Positions 33,741 to 43,607 of a DNA stretch of 64,000 nt are shown piece by piece; position 1 is the first letter of the stretch, and each line of letters starts with the position of its first letter. The stretch spans positions 84,403,189 to 84,467,188 of the forward strand of contig OV884009.1 of the NCBI GenBank assembly GCA_930367205.1. Reading direction: 5' to 3'. This DNA is from Acanthosoma haemorrhoidale (Eukaryota > Arthropoda > Insecta > Hemiptera > Acanthosomatidae). The notes below the pieces were generated by a model that was not told the origin of the DNA, did no database searches, and was given only the letters and a program-made list of their open reading frames with translations. The translations under genes were made by a program, and so were the position numbers.

Positions 33741-34931
33741 ATGACTGAAGGAGGAATTTTGAGACAGCCCGTCTTGAATCTCGTAGAGGGAGCAGATATT
33801 AGAAGAGTGGGAACTATGCCAGAAGTTCATGCCACGGCGCTCGCGCTGATGAGGGTAAAAGCGATGAATACCCAGGATCTGAGGAAGGCTGTTGCGGAGC
33901 TGGAGAGATTCACTGGGGAACTGGGTGAGCTGAACCATTTCCTAAAAGGAGGAGACCGTCTCACAGCTTTAATTGGAGCTAAAGCAGAAGAAAATTTAAT
34001 AGATCCCAGAGACGCGGAATCGTTGAAGGCGGCCCTGATATGTCGGGTCAAGAGAAGTATACTGAATCAAATTCAGGCAGATGAAGAAACCCCGTGGGAA
34101 TTAATTAAGATGAGATTGAAGAAGGCGTACGGAGGAGGACGATGGACTCCCGAGGAGGACATATTCCAAATGTTTAGGGAGACAAAGTCCCCAAGACAAA
34201 GTAACGGGCAATATGCTGCGGGGTTAGTAGTCCGTTTCAATAAGATAACGGAGAAGATGAGAGAGTCGATTAGCGTAGAAGAGGTGGAGGGTAGAATGGG
34301 ATTCTTATCCACAATTCTAAAAGTGCAACTGGCCAAGGAGACAGGAAGAAAGGAAGGATTCTCTGATGAGCGCTCGTTCTCGGAGTGTGCACAATCAATG
34401 ATCGACACTAGTGCCAAGGAGGAAGAAGTGAGGGTGCAAGACGTCGACAATGAGTGGAGCCGAGTTGCATACAAAAGAACCCGGACCCTGAAACCAACCT
34501 GGAGGAGACCAGAAACGTCCGTTATTGGCAGAGACAAGGGAACGACAGGAGAAAGAAGATTTAGAGGAACGAGACCGAGGTATGCCCCGCCCAGGGAAGA
34601 AAGAAAATGCCACGGATGTAGGAAGGCAGGACATTTAGTGGCACAGTGTCCTCGAACAAAATGTTTTGAGTGTGGCGAGGAAGGACACATCGCGAGGCAT
34701 TGCCCGTATATCTTCCGGAGGAGAGAATACCAACGACCAGAACCAATGGAGGTAAACACTCAAGAAGTAAGAGAGAGACGGAGCATGACACATGGGGAGA
34801 GTGGATCATCAGAAGATGAGTCATCAGGGACTTCGGGAACTGAAGGAGAAGAAGCGAGGCGCAGCAGAAACAGGAGACAGACAGGGCAGAAGGTCGAGTC
34901 ACGTAGATGGGAGCAACGTGATGAAGCCTGA
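33741..34931 (+). CDS. Gag of the errantivirus-like element
   Basis: A 396-codon frame starting about 80 bp after the primer site. The first 250 residues form a helical capsid-like region (GELNHFLKGGDRLTALIG, TPWELIKMRLKKAYGG) of the 17.6/gypsy gag type. Two CCHC knuckles follow (CHGCRKAGHLVAQC and CFECGEEGHIARHC, about residues 289-320), then an acidic, Ser-rich tail. It would form the particle and bind RNA. The frame ends at TGA 34929-34931. Pol continues downstream in the same frame with no other stop, so the boundary is a single TGA. Confidence 0.9.
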   Translation: MTEGGILRQPVLNLVEGADIRRVGTMPEVHATALALMRVKAMNTQDLRKAVAELERFTGELGELNHFLKGGDRLTALIGAKAEENLIDPRDAESLKAALICRVKRSILNQIQADEETPWELIKMRLKKAYGGGRWTPEEDIFQMFRETKSPRQSNGQYAAGLVVRFNKITEKMRESISVEEVEGRMGFLSTILKVQLAKETGRKEGFSDERSFSECAQSMIDTSAKEEEVRVQDVDNEWSRVAYKRTRTLKPTWRRPETSVIGRDKGTTGERRFRGTRPRYAPPREERKCHGCRKAGHLVAQCPRTKCFECGEEGHIARHCPYIFRRREYQRPEPMEVNTQEVRERRSMTHGESGSSEDESSGTSGTEGEEARRSRNRRQTGQKVESRRWEQRDEA

Positions 34932-36155
34932 GGAGCGTGTCGGCAGAGAGGCGACCGCATCCTGAGATGTAATGCAATTCGGGAGAGGATGTGTGCGTTG
35001 CCAATAATTAGGGTCAAAGGAGGAGAGATGTGTCTGGTGGACACGGGAAGCACCAACACCATCATGTCCCGCGGAGCGCTGGAGAGGCTGTATGGTGGAG
35101 AGAGGGCACTCCAGATTCAGGTATGTAATTGTAGTTTAATCACCCTGGGAGGCCCTTGCGAGGTAGTGGGAGAGTTAGTCATAGGGCTAAATAGGTGGGC
35201 GAAGAAAGGGGGAGATCTAAAGATACATATCGTAGGAAACATGCCGCGGGAGTACCAGGTGATAGTTGGGTGCGACATGTTGGGGAAGGTAGGTGCGCGT
35301 GTGGAAAATATCGGGGAAAAATGGAACATTAAGTTGGGCAAAGTGGAATATAAATGTCAAGGGACTATATGGGACGGAAGAGCGCGGATAGGGGCGGTTA
35401 ATAAAATAGAGGGCTGGAGGGAAGGCCTACAGAGGGAGTTTGAGGATATTTTTTACGTAGAGGGAGACACGCTAGGAGCGACTGGGAAGACGGTCCACGA
35501 GATCCAGTTAAAGAAAGAACGCGTCACATACGTGAAAGAGAGACGATATCCGCAGGCACTACGTAGGCATATTAGAGAGGAGCTAGAGAGTCTCAAACGG
35601 CAAGGGATTATAATTGATAGCACTTCGCCATATAACAGTCCTCTATGGGCAGTGAGGAAGAAAAATAGACCTGGGGACGAGACGGAGAAATACAGGGTAG
35701 TTATCGATTATCGGAAGTTAAACGAGAACACGACGGATGAGAAGTATCCTATTCCCCGATTTGAGGACATATTAGACAGATTGAACGGGGCGACAATATT
35801 TAGTACCCTAGATCTAAAGGCAGGCTATCACCAGATCAAGATGAGTGCGAACGACCAAGACAAAACGGCCTTTACATTTGAGAGGGGGCATTATCAATTT
35901 ACCAGGATGCCATTTGGACTGAAAAACGCCCCGATTACCTTTCAACGCCTAATGGATGAATTTTTGAGGGGAATAGACGAAGCGGTATGCCAGGTCTACA
36001 TGGACGATCTGTTAGTTTTCAGCAGAACGGAGGCAGAGCACGTTGAGCACCTAAGAAGTGTATTTCAAAGAGTCCGCGAATTCGGATTAAAATTGTCCAT
36101 GGAGAAGTCTCTGTTGGGGAAGAAAAAAATCAATTTTTTGGGCCACACTATCTGA
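34932..36155 (+). CDS. Pol part 1: protease and reverse transcriptase
   Basis: Open from the gag TGA, with the first ATG at 34989. The protease has CLVDTGSTNTIMS. The RT has RVVIDYRKLNENT, FSTLDLKAGYHQIKMS, FTRMPFGLKNAPITFQRL and the YMDDLLVFS catalytic box (about residue 337 from 34989). The frame ends at TGA 36153-36155 inside the normally continuous FLGHTI-x-QEGVKPD motif. This stop interrupts RT and RNase H, not a natural boundary, so it is probably a mutation or a sequencing error, unless TGA is read through. Confidence 0.9.
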   Translation, partial: GACRQRGDRILRCNAIRERMCALPIIRVKGGEMCLVDTGSTNTIMSRGALERLYGGERALQIQVCNCSLITLGGPCEVVGELVIGLNRWAKKGGDLKIHIVGNMPREYQVIVGCDMLGKVGARVENIGEKWNIKLGKVEYKCQGTIWDGRARIGAVNKIEGWREGLQREFEDIFYVEGDTLGATGKTVHEIQLKKERVTYVKERRYPQALRRHIREELESLKRQGIIIDSTSPYNSPLWAVRKKNRPGDETEKYRVVIDYRKLNENTTDEKYPIPRFEDILDRLNGATIFSTLDLKAGYHQIKMSANDQDKTAFTFERGHYQFTRMPFGLKNAPITFQRLMDEFLRGIDEAVCQVYMDDLLVFSRTEAEHVEHLRSVFQRVREFGLKLSMEKSLLGKKKINFLGHTI

Positions 36156-37148
36156 CAGGAGGGGGTTAAGCCAGACTCTACGAAGGTCGAGGCCATTAGA
36201 AGGATGGTGGTGCCCACAGATGTAAAGGGGATCCGTCGACTTCTGGGGACGCTTAATTATTACAGAAGATTTGTGCCGGACATGGCGGCATACCTGGTGC
36301 CTATTAATAATTTACTGCGAAAGGGAGCGAGGGTGGTAATTACCCCAATCATGGAGCAGAACATCCGGAAATGTATGTCTAGCTTACAAGAGGAACCGAT
36401 ATTAGCATTTCCCGATTTCCAACATCCCTTCACAATCACCACTGATGCCAGCGAATACGCACTGGGGGCAGTGTTGTCGCAGGAGAGAGACGGTGGGGAG
36501 CGCCCGGTGGCGTACGCTAGTCGACGGCTCACAGAAACGGAAGCGCGGTATAGTGCTCTAGAGAGAGAGCTCCTAGGTATCGTCTGGGCTATAGACCATT
36601 TCCGCCCATATGTCTTCGGCAGAAAATTCCGTGTTCACACCGACCACAGACCCCTACAATGGGTAGGAAAGTTAAAGGAGTCCTCGGCGCGGGTCACGAG
36701 GTGGAAAGAGTTTTTGTCCCAGTACAATATGGAGATCATATATAAACCCGGGAAAGAGAACGTAGTGGCAGACTGGCTGTCCAGAGCCATTACTGTGAAT
36801 GCATTGGAAGAAGGGGAACCATCCGGGGAAATCCAACAGTTTCTCCGGGAATGGACACCCGGGGAGGATGGAAGCCTCGGTACGCGAGGAGATAGCGAAG
36901 GTGAGGAAACCCTTGAAGAGGAAGGTTCCGCCGCCGAAAGACCTGTTGAAATGGAAGTAACAGAAGGGATCGTGAACGACAAAAGACGGCAGATCATTTG
37001 GAAATCCAAGACCTCAGGGTGGCTGCAGATCGCATATGACAGTTATGGGAGAAGTAAAATCGCGACGATTTGGTCGCCACCAGGGGTTAGGAACGACCAA
37101 ATTTGCCGTGCATTGAAAGATGCCTCGGAACCCGGAAAGACCCATCAT
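36156..37148 (+). CDS. Pol part 2: RNase H and integrase start
   Basis: The same frame as part 1 after the TGA; the first ATG is at 36204. It has GIRRLLGTLNYYRRFVPD, FTITTDASEYALGAVLSQ (RNase H Asp), YSALERELLGIVWAIDHF (Glu) and VHTDHRPLQWVG (Asp), and ends ENVVADWLSRA, followed by an acidic linker. At about 37148 the frame fails at a run of T (GTATTTTTGTAGGG). Two bases fewer, or one more, would carry it into the next frame. Confidence 0.88.
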
Positions 37149-38314
37149 GTATTTTTGTAGGGAATGCCACTATTTGGGAGAAAATTCGTAGACTCTGGCG
37201 AACGGAACAACTTGGAGTGGATAGGATATTTATTCGGTGCACGTCGATGGTGGAGACACTCAAAGACAGAGAACAGCAGCTGGAAGTGACGCTGGCCTAT
37301 CACCAAGGAAAAACGAACCACCGTGGAGTTCAGGAAACGTTGCAAGCGTTGCGGCGGAGGTACTTTTGGTGGGGAATGAAAAAGAGCATACAAGAAATGA
37401 TAGGGGCATGTGCAGTTTGTCTCACTACGAAGTATGACAGACATCCGCCACGGGGGCGACAAGAAGAATCGCCCACCGCCGAGACACCGTTGAGTGACTT
37501 ACAAGTGGATACCTTCACTTGGAGGGGGTATAAGTGGGTTACCACAATCGACAGCTTTAGCAAAGTGGCCATGGCGCACCCGGTGCAAGATCGGTCATCA
37601 GACGCGGTAATGCTGGCATTAAATACCTGGTTCCAGTTTTACGGAGTACCAGACCGGATCGCGTCGGATGGGGGCAGAGAATTTGACAATGCCAACATCC
37701 GAAAAGAAATGAAGACTCTCGATGTCTCTTGGCATCTTAATACTCCAGGGCACCCTAAGAGTAGAGGAGGGATAGAAAGATTGCACAGCACCCTGAGTGA
37801 CCACCTGCGGGTATATCACGCGGAAAAGGGTCTGCCGGCGAATGAGGCAATGCCGAAGGCGGTGGCCGCTTACAATCATTCGATCCACACCGCGACGGGG
37901 TTCTCCCCGTTCGAGATCCTCTTTGGGCTGCGCGAAAGACGGAGAAATGGGGCAGAGACGGTAGCAGACAAGGGAATGGCGGAGAAAATGGCGAGTAATA
38001 CTGTCGCTTTGAGGAAAATATGCGACAAAGTCAGAGAAAGGATAACGAGGGACAAAGCGAGACGAGTGGAACGGGAAAACCTCAAAGTCCGGGATCGAAT
38101 GGGGGAACTTAAAATCGGGACTATCGTCTATAAAAAACTAGGGTCAAATAGGAGCAAAGAGCTGGTGCGATATGAGGGCCCATTTAAAGTGGTCGTGATT
38201 AGGGAACACAACGTCGTGACAATTGAGAGTATACGACCCCCTAAGAAGCGGCGAAATGTCCACATAGAACAGTTAAAGCTTCCACCAGGGGGGGAGGTTG
38301 TAGATCAGGAATGA
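37103..38314 (+). CDS. Pol part 3: integrase
   Basis: True integrase text starts near 37150 (GNATIWEKIRRLWRTEQLGV). The zinc finger has YHQGKTNHRG and CAVCLTTK. The core has the catalytic triad in LQVDTFTWRGY, ASDGGREFDNA and SRGGIERLHS, with about 35 residues between the last two (D,D-35-E). The C-terminal barrel-like region IGTIVYKKLGSNRSKELVRY is followed by VHIEQLKLPPGGE. No stop breaks this part and the active-site residues are present. The first 15 codons of this open frame overlap part 2 and are out of frame with the real protein. Confidence 0.9.
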   Translation: MPCIERCLGTRKDPSCIFVGNATIWEKIRRLWRTEQLGVDRIFIRCTSMVETLKDREQQLEVTLAYHQGKTNHRGVQETLQALRRRYFWWGMKKSIQEMIGACAVCLTTKYDRHPPRGRQEESPTAETPLSDLQVDTFTWRGYKWVTTIDSFSKVAMAHPVQDRSSDAVMLALNTWFQFYGVPDRIASDGGREFDNANIRKEMKTLDVSWHLNTPGHPKSRGGIERLHSTLSDHLRVYHAEKGLPANEAMPKAVAAYNHSIHTATGFSPFEILFGLRERRRNGAETVADKGMAEKMASNTVALRKICDKVRERITRDKARRVERENLKVRDRMGELKIGTIVYKKLGSNRSKELVRYEGPFKVVVIREHNVVTIESIRPPKKRRNVHIEQLKLPPGGEVVDQE

Positions 38315-38610
38315 GCTGGAGTGTCCTCGCAGCATACACGCAAGGAACATTGTAAATAGTTATAGTTATGTGATTTTTCCCACAGAAGTATTGTTTTTTT
38401 TTAAAAGTCAAAGTTTTCTTTTATGTTTTTTGTTTACAAGTGACAGTTGGTTTTTACGTTTTATAGGATTAGAGCTTAATGTGAGGGATTACAGGCTGTG
38501 TACGGGCGGGGCTGGCCTTTGCTCCTTTGTAACATTAGCGGAGCATTATTTGAATGGACTAAGACGTCCGAGTGTTGGACTTCAAAGTTTGCGAATGGGT
38601 GTTCGTAAAC
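38315..38610 (+). other. 3' non-coding region, no env
   Basis: This lies between the integrase stop and the polypurine tract. An 85-codon frame at 38370 has no signal-peptide, furin-site or transmembrane pattern of an envelope. The second half is shared with the sister family at 27.15-27.24 kb. Confidence 0.7.
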
Positions 38611-38621
38611 TGGTGGGGGGG
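38611..38621 (+). other. Polypurine tract
   Basis: TGGTGGGGGGG lies directly before the 3' LTR, the position needed for plus-strand priming. Confidence 0.8.
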
Positions 38622-38801
38622 AGTTAAGTCCAGGCGCCGCTAGTGCCCAGCCTTAATCCCCAAACATATGTTATCTGTATATGTTTACAGGTAATACCTA
38701 TAGATAGAGGTATCTTGGTCTAAATAAAGCAGTCTTGTTATAACGTTCTACGTGTTCTTATTACCAACCTTTCTTAGCTTGTAATTCAATAAACATTAAC
38801 T
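38622..38801 (+). repeat. 3' LTR
   Basis: 180 bp, identical to 33465-33644 except for one base. It is followed by TATA and then by the right half of duplicated segment B. Confidence 0.93.
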
Positions 38802-39294
38802 TATAGTTCATTAAATAAGTATCTCGATCATTAAAAGCAGTGTTTCTATTATGAATTCTGACCCGGCTATTTCTGATATCCTATTCTCTCAGATATTTAT
38901 ATATACATTATATTTATTTATATTAAGGGATCCCGTGGCTTCCCGTGAGTATGTTTAGATTTTTTTTCACCACTTTTAATACTTTTTCCTTATTTTTTTC
39001 AAAGTAGATTTCAACATTGCCATTTATAACAGAAATTGAATTTGGTGATAATAATAAAAAAAAGAGACAAGCAAAGCTACTGATCCTTTGATCAATCGGT
39101 CAACAAAATATTTTCTAATTCAATTAACGAAAACAATTGAGGAAAATTGTTTTTCAATTTATTGATCCGTTTTTCTTACCGCAGCGATTTCCTCTCGTAT
39201 TAAATAACTTACCAACAAATCGAGAGGTAGAATCCTGGGGTGGGACCCAGCACAGGAATAAAACAAGAAGCCCCCAAATCCCCGAGGATCTAAT
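38802..39294 (+). repeat. Duplicated segment, copy B, right part
   Basis: This matches 29099-29563 of copy A after the inserted element, apart from about 44 extra bases at 38813-38856 and a shorter TA run. Confidence 0.85.
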
Positions 39295-40435
39295 CGGTTT
39301 TTAAAGTTCTCTACTTGTCTGATGTTGATTGGCCTCTACTAAAGGCTTTTAATTCATAAATTCGTTATCATCTAGCTTTGTTTCATGGCCTTCCACGATA
39401 CTCATTCTCGAAACTTGTGTTGCCGGATCTAAACCTAGAAAACCACCGATATACAGTTCTTTTATTCACGGTATCATTACCAAAAGCCTTATTGATACTT
39501 CGGAGGCATTGTGTCCAAGTTTAAATTCATATAAGAATATAACAGGAAATTGCTAAGATTACATTGATGTAAATAATTACACCAACACCAAAGGTTGCGA
39601 TGTTGCAACACTTTTCAATTAATATAATAATATTATATACAACTGTACTTCAAGAAAATTTCTAAACAACCGTTTGAGTTGTATTAATGTTTTCAGACGC
39701 TTTTTTTTTTAAACCAAGAATAGAATTTGGAGTCAGGCAATAAGAAATTTTATAAATACTGTACAGTTATAGGACAGAATAGTAAAATATAGGTAAATTT
39801 AAAGATTTGATTTTTTTACCAATGTCCAGTTTTATAGTCACTCCTTCGACGATTTCGATGCATAGAAAACAGAACAGACCTACTAAAAAGATATTAAAAA
39901 TAAGCAATCTATATGTATCGATTTAATGTTCCGACTTAGTTTTGTTTAAGTCAATTCAAATCGCTTTTTCATAAATAAAAAATCTACTAAATATATATAT
40001 ACAGATATAAGTTAAAGTCAGGAGTATGACTGTATTGTAAATGAATACGATCATAGGATGTAAACAACCCATTATCCTATATATGTCGGATTATCGGAAT
40101 AATAAAATAGTCTTTCTCTTGAACCCAAGTGTGTCAGTTTGTTTTCCTCTTTCCCTTTTTATTAAACCTTAACCGCTGGAGATTATATATATATAGGAAA
40201 AAAGAATGAAAATTAAAAAAACAATATTCTCATTTAATTGTTATTTAAAAAATTCCTCGTGGAATACACTAAATACTCTCGATAGAGTTACTCTTTTGTT
40301 TCATCCTTTATTTCGTTATTCGTTATTTCATGCATTTACATTTTTTTTTTACTTGATGTATAAAGTTCGGATTGGTGTTATAGGTTTAGTAGGTAAACTC
40401 AATTGCATGGTCAGTAAGTAGCCTTACTATTTACT
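39295..40435. other. AT-rich DNA with a dispersed repeat
   Basis: 39935-39995 (GTTTAAGTCAATTCAAATCG core) recurs as a direct repeat at 40603-40660. 40010-40190 has an LTR-like look (AATAAAATAGTC and a pyrimidine-rich end), but no partner or duplication was found. No gene is seen. Confidence 0.35.
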
Positions 40436-40965
40436 AAAGTACGATAACGGAAAGTAATCAAACAAAAAGTTAAACGAAAGAAAAACCTATATTATATGGT
40501 TTATCAACTTTCAGCAAATAATCTGTTAATTATTTAATACGTTATTTAATAGGTTTTTTTAATTAAATATTTTTATAATAAAATATTTTTATTTAATTTG
40601 TATGGACTTAATTTTGTTTAAGTCAATTCCAATCGGTTTTTCATAAAGAAAAGGTCTACTAAAAAATTTATGTATTTAAAAAAAACACCTACTGAGAGCA
40701 GTTGGACGACATTGGATAAAATATTGGTTTGCACAGTTGGCTCCCAAAATTTTATTTTTTGGAGGGGGGGAGGGGTGAGTTATCATGATATATCATCTTT
40801 GAAATAACTTTTGCGGAAACGTCTGTAATTTGTCCTTAAGCATAGGGAAACCATTAGTATTTAAAATAATTAACAGATTATTTGCTGAAAGTTGATAAAC
40901 CATATAATAAAGGTTTTTCTTTCATTTAACTTTATGTTTAATTACTTCCTGTTATTTTACTTCAA
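40436..40965. mobile_element. Foldback-type element with long inverted ends
   Basis: 40441-40535 and 40863-40960 are inverted copies (core GGTTTATCAACTTTCAGCAA against its complement). They match nearly perfectly in the inner 60 bp and more loosely outward, around a 330-bp centre. No coding capacity is present. It is probably a non-autonomous DNA transposon. The outer ends and target duplication are not clear. Confidence 0.6.
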
Positions 40966-43495
40966 CCAACTTGATCAGCATATTTCGGGGTGTAAGTTTT
41001 GGGTAGTTTTAATAAATTTTATATCTGATGTAGAACGCATAGACAGGCAGACGAAAGATGGTCACCCCGTACCTGAAAGAAACGCTTCGGGCTCGGCAAT
41101 TAATTTGGTTCACTTAGTTGGGAATTAAAAGACATACGCTGTGCCGTCACCGATGTAATGCTGGCCAAGATGTGATGTTCCGACAAAATTGATTCGCCTC
41201 AATAATGCAATAATGACTGAATCGAATCGATTTCAATAGGTTCGACGAATCACACACCCAGTGTGAGTCAACGTTTTTCCCCGTTACCATTTCATTAGTA
41301 GTGATCGTTTTTTATTACTGTATTTTAACATTTACATTTACAAATTTAACTACGAATATTAGAAAAAAATAGTGGGATCTATACAACAAAAAGGATAAGT
41401 TTCCTCGCCAATATTTTTAACTATTTAAAGATATTTATTTAAATTTTTTATATAGATAAATAGACGAGTACATGCCAATATTATACTTGAGCCAAATGTA
41501 TTGTATCGCAATATTTGGATATATCGTTGATTATACTTTTAAAATATCGGCTTGATTCGACCATTTTCAGAATGACGACTGACGATTGATTGCCCGTAAC
41601 GTATCTGAATGAAAGTAGAGCCTCACCCTTGAGACTCGGAAATCAAGAAAACACGTTGTAACGAAACGCATTTACTATAATGACACAGCCCATATTCCGA
41701 TTCACTCGAAACAAACCATCTTAGGTCAGCTCATGAGATAGAATGTAAAATCCATAACGTAAAAAAAAAACACAGAAAATTTCATTAATGTGGTGCTCAT
41801 TAAGATGCATAAGCCACAAAAATTTTCTTTTTTTGGTTTCAAGAGATTTTCCTGCCGTATAAAAAAAGGTACATCACAAATTTATGCGAATAGAAAGAAT
41901 AAAATTATGTATTTTGAGGAAAATAATTAAATAAATAACAAGAACTTGTTTCACTTTGTTCAAGACTTTATTGTAGCGTGAAGTCTATTACTATAAAAGC
42001 GTAGGACTGCGCTAGCTAGTGTTTGTAAATAGTTTGCATCGCTCCAGTAATAATTACCTTCCATTGCTGCTGTTAAGAATAACTATCATCGGGTATCCTG
42101 CACAACTTATACGTACATACCTGTATACACCTCATCTTCATATACATCTAAGTATGTTAACATAATCGAGTGGGACAGATAGGCTAGAACAGGGTACAGC
42201 ACTTATTGTCTAAAGCGGGGGGTGGCCTTACTATATATTGGAAATAGCCAAGTACACCATGGGGGGGGGGTCCTGGTACTGGCCACCATCCCAACTCACG
42301 TCCTGAGCGTCAGCAGCTCTCTTCCCCTCTTAGTGGCCTTTATCACGTAGCAAAACAGTCGGAGAGTGAAGCGGAGGGAGCTTCGTTGCAACGACTCTTC
42401 CACCAGCTTTCTCTGGGGGAAATTTTCGGGGGCATGTCGCTTCTGGGAATATTTTTTATGTACTTATTATGTGTAAGTATGGGTGGCAATTGTCCATGTT
42501 CAGTGAGTGGAATTTTTTCTAAGATATGAGTGACCTATTAAATCATAATTATTAGTCCTTCCTGGATAAACACATTGTAATTTTACCAAATTTGAGAAAA
42601 GCGTGACTTAAATGTTGGGCAATATGTAATGTAGACGATTCATCACTCATTGGGAAAAAATTACGCTGTAATTTTACCCCGACGATACTAAATTTTATTT
42701 GTTCAACCGGCTTGGCATTATTTAACACATCGCAAAAATGTAAATAGCTAAAATATTCACAAAGAAATATAGTACAACATTACATACATGGCATCTGTTG
42801 TGGTCCTGCCAAAGTAAACTTTATGGATTGTCTTTATTTTTTTCGTGTGTGTGCGTGTCTTAAACCGTGAGGAAAATATATTTCGAAGCGTGAGAAACAA
42901 ACGTATGCGGTTTTTTTTTTTAAATATTTATTAGTTTTGTGTTTCCACCACATACATAAATTGAAATCCTGAAATACAATAATGTGGCAGTCACGACAAC
43001 AAAGCACCCCCACCGAAGTGCTACTCAGAAAAACCATTTCACCATCTGCGCACTTGGGGGTTGGAGAGCGTGGCCAATGACGCTGTAAACAGGAGAAGAC
43101 ATTATTCCCCCTGGTCCCTCGAGATTATACAAGGTCGTTTGTTACGGCTTTGACTGGCTGGAAGTTGGTGAAAGTTATAATGTGCCAGTCGCCCCTAGTA
43201 TTTCTAGTTTTGAACAATTTAAATTTTGAACAATTTAAATTTTGAACGTTCCACTGCGGAGGGCTGAACCATTAAACGCGTGACGCAGCGCCATCACTCA
43301 TAATCTCATAGACCTTCTTTAACGACACTTGCCAACTTGAACAAAACCTCTCTCGTTTCAATTGTGTCCTCCGAAGGATTCACAAACAGCTCCCGTACTC
43401 AAGGAGAGTATGTCTCACGGGATTTTCGACTTTTTTTTTTTTGACTTATTTCCAAACCAATAAAGAAAATATTTTCATTCATGCTCACTTTCATA
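40966..43495. other. No gene recognised
   Basis: 41985-42180 has a TATAAAAGC box and text like an LTR promoter but no partner. 42270-42450 is G+C-rich and unassigned. The frames seen are short and without domains. Confidence 0.35.
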
Positions 43496-43497
43496 TA

Positions 43498-43605
43498 CAC
43501 AGGTGGTCTGAAAAGTTTCCGACCTCAACATGAAGATGATAATAAAATAAATAAAAGCTAAAATAAAAGGTTTGTTAGGTCGGAAACTTTTCAGAACACC
43601 CTCTG
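43498..43605. mobile_element. 108-bp mariner-type MITE
   Basis: The ends are inverted repeats of about 30 bp: GGTCTGAAAAGTTTCCGACC on the left pairs with GGTCGGAAACTTTTCAGAAC on the right, flanked by TA at 43496-43497 and 43606-43607. The centre is only about 45 bp, so the element would fold as a hairpin. The size and TA flanks point to a deletion derivative of a Tc1/mariner element. Confidence 0.8.
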
Positions 43606-43607
43606 TA

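Larger units (their letters stand above)
33465..38801 (+). mobile_element. Young errantivirus-like Ty3/Gypsy element without env
   Basis: A 5,337-bp element with 180-bp LTRs that differ at a single base. The ends AGTTAA/TTAACT, the TATA target duplication and a primer site overlapping the LTR by one base are traits of the gypsy/17.6 (errantivirus) group. Gag resembles that group as well. Gag and pol are present. Only about 300 bp separate pol from the 3' LTR, so there is no envelope gene. Two in-frame TGA codons and one frameshift break the coding region. Confidence 0.93.

Noticed and set aside
34073..35065. Minus-strand frames of 101-228 codons
   Set aside because: They are shadows of gag and protease of the plus-strand element, whose zinc knuckles and active site identify the true strand.
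33741..38314. Functional young retrotransposon
   Set aside because: The ends are intact, but TGA at 36153 and the frameshift near 37148 break pol as the sequence stands; sequencing error cannot be excluded.
38370..38627. Envelope gene of the errantivirus-like element
   Set aside because: 85 codons with no cleavage site or membrane anchor pattern; it lies in the 3' non-coding region and runs into the LTR.
41985..42180. Solo LTR
   Set aside because: A TATA-like box is present, but there are no TG...CA limits, no duplication and no partner.
42264..42274. Runs of G or C here and at 12559, 24047, 46267 and 57345 as regulatory sites
   Set aside because: They are simple homopolymers without context; no function can be claimed.
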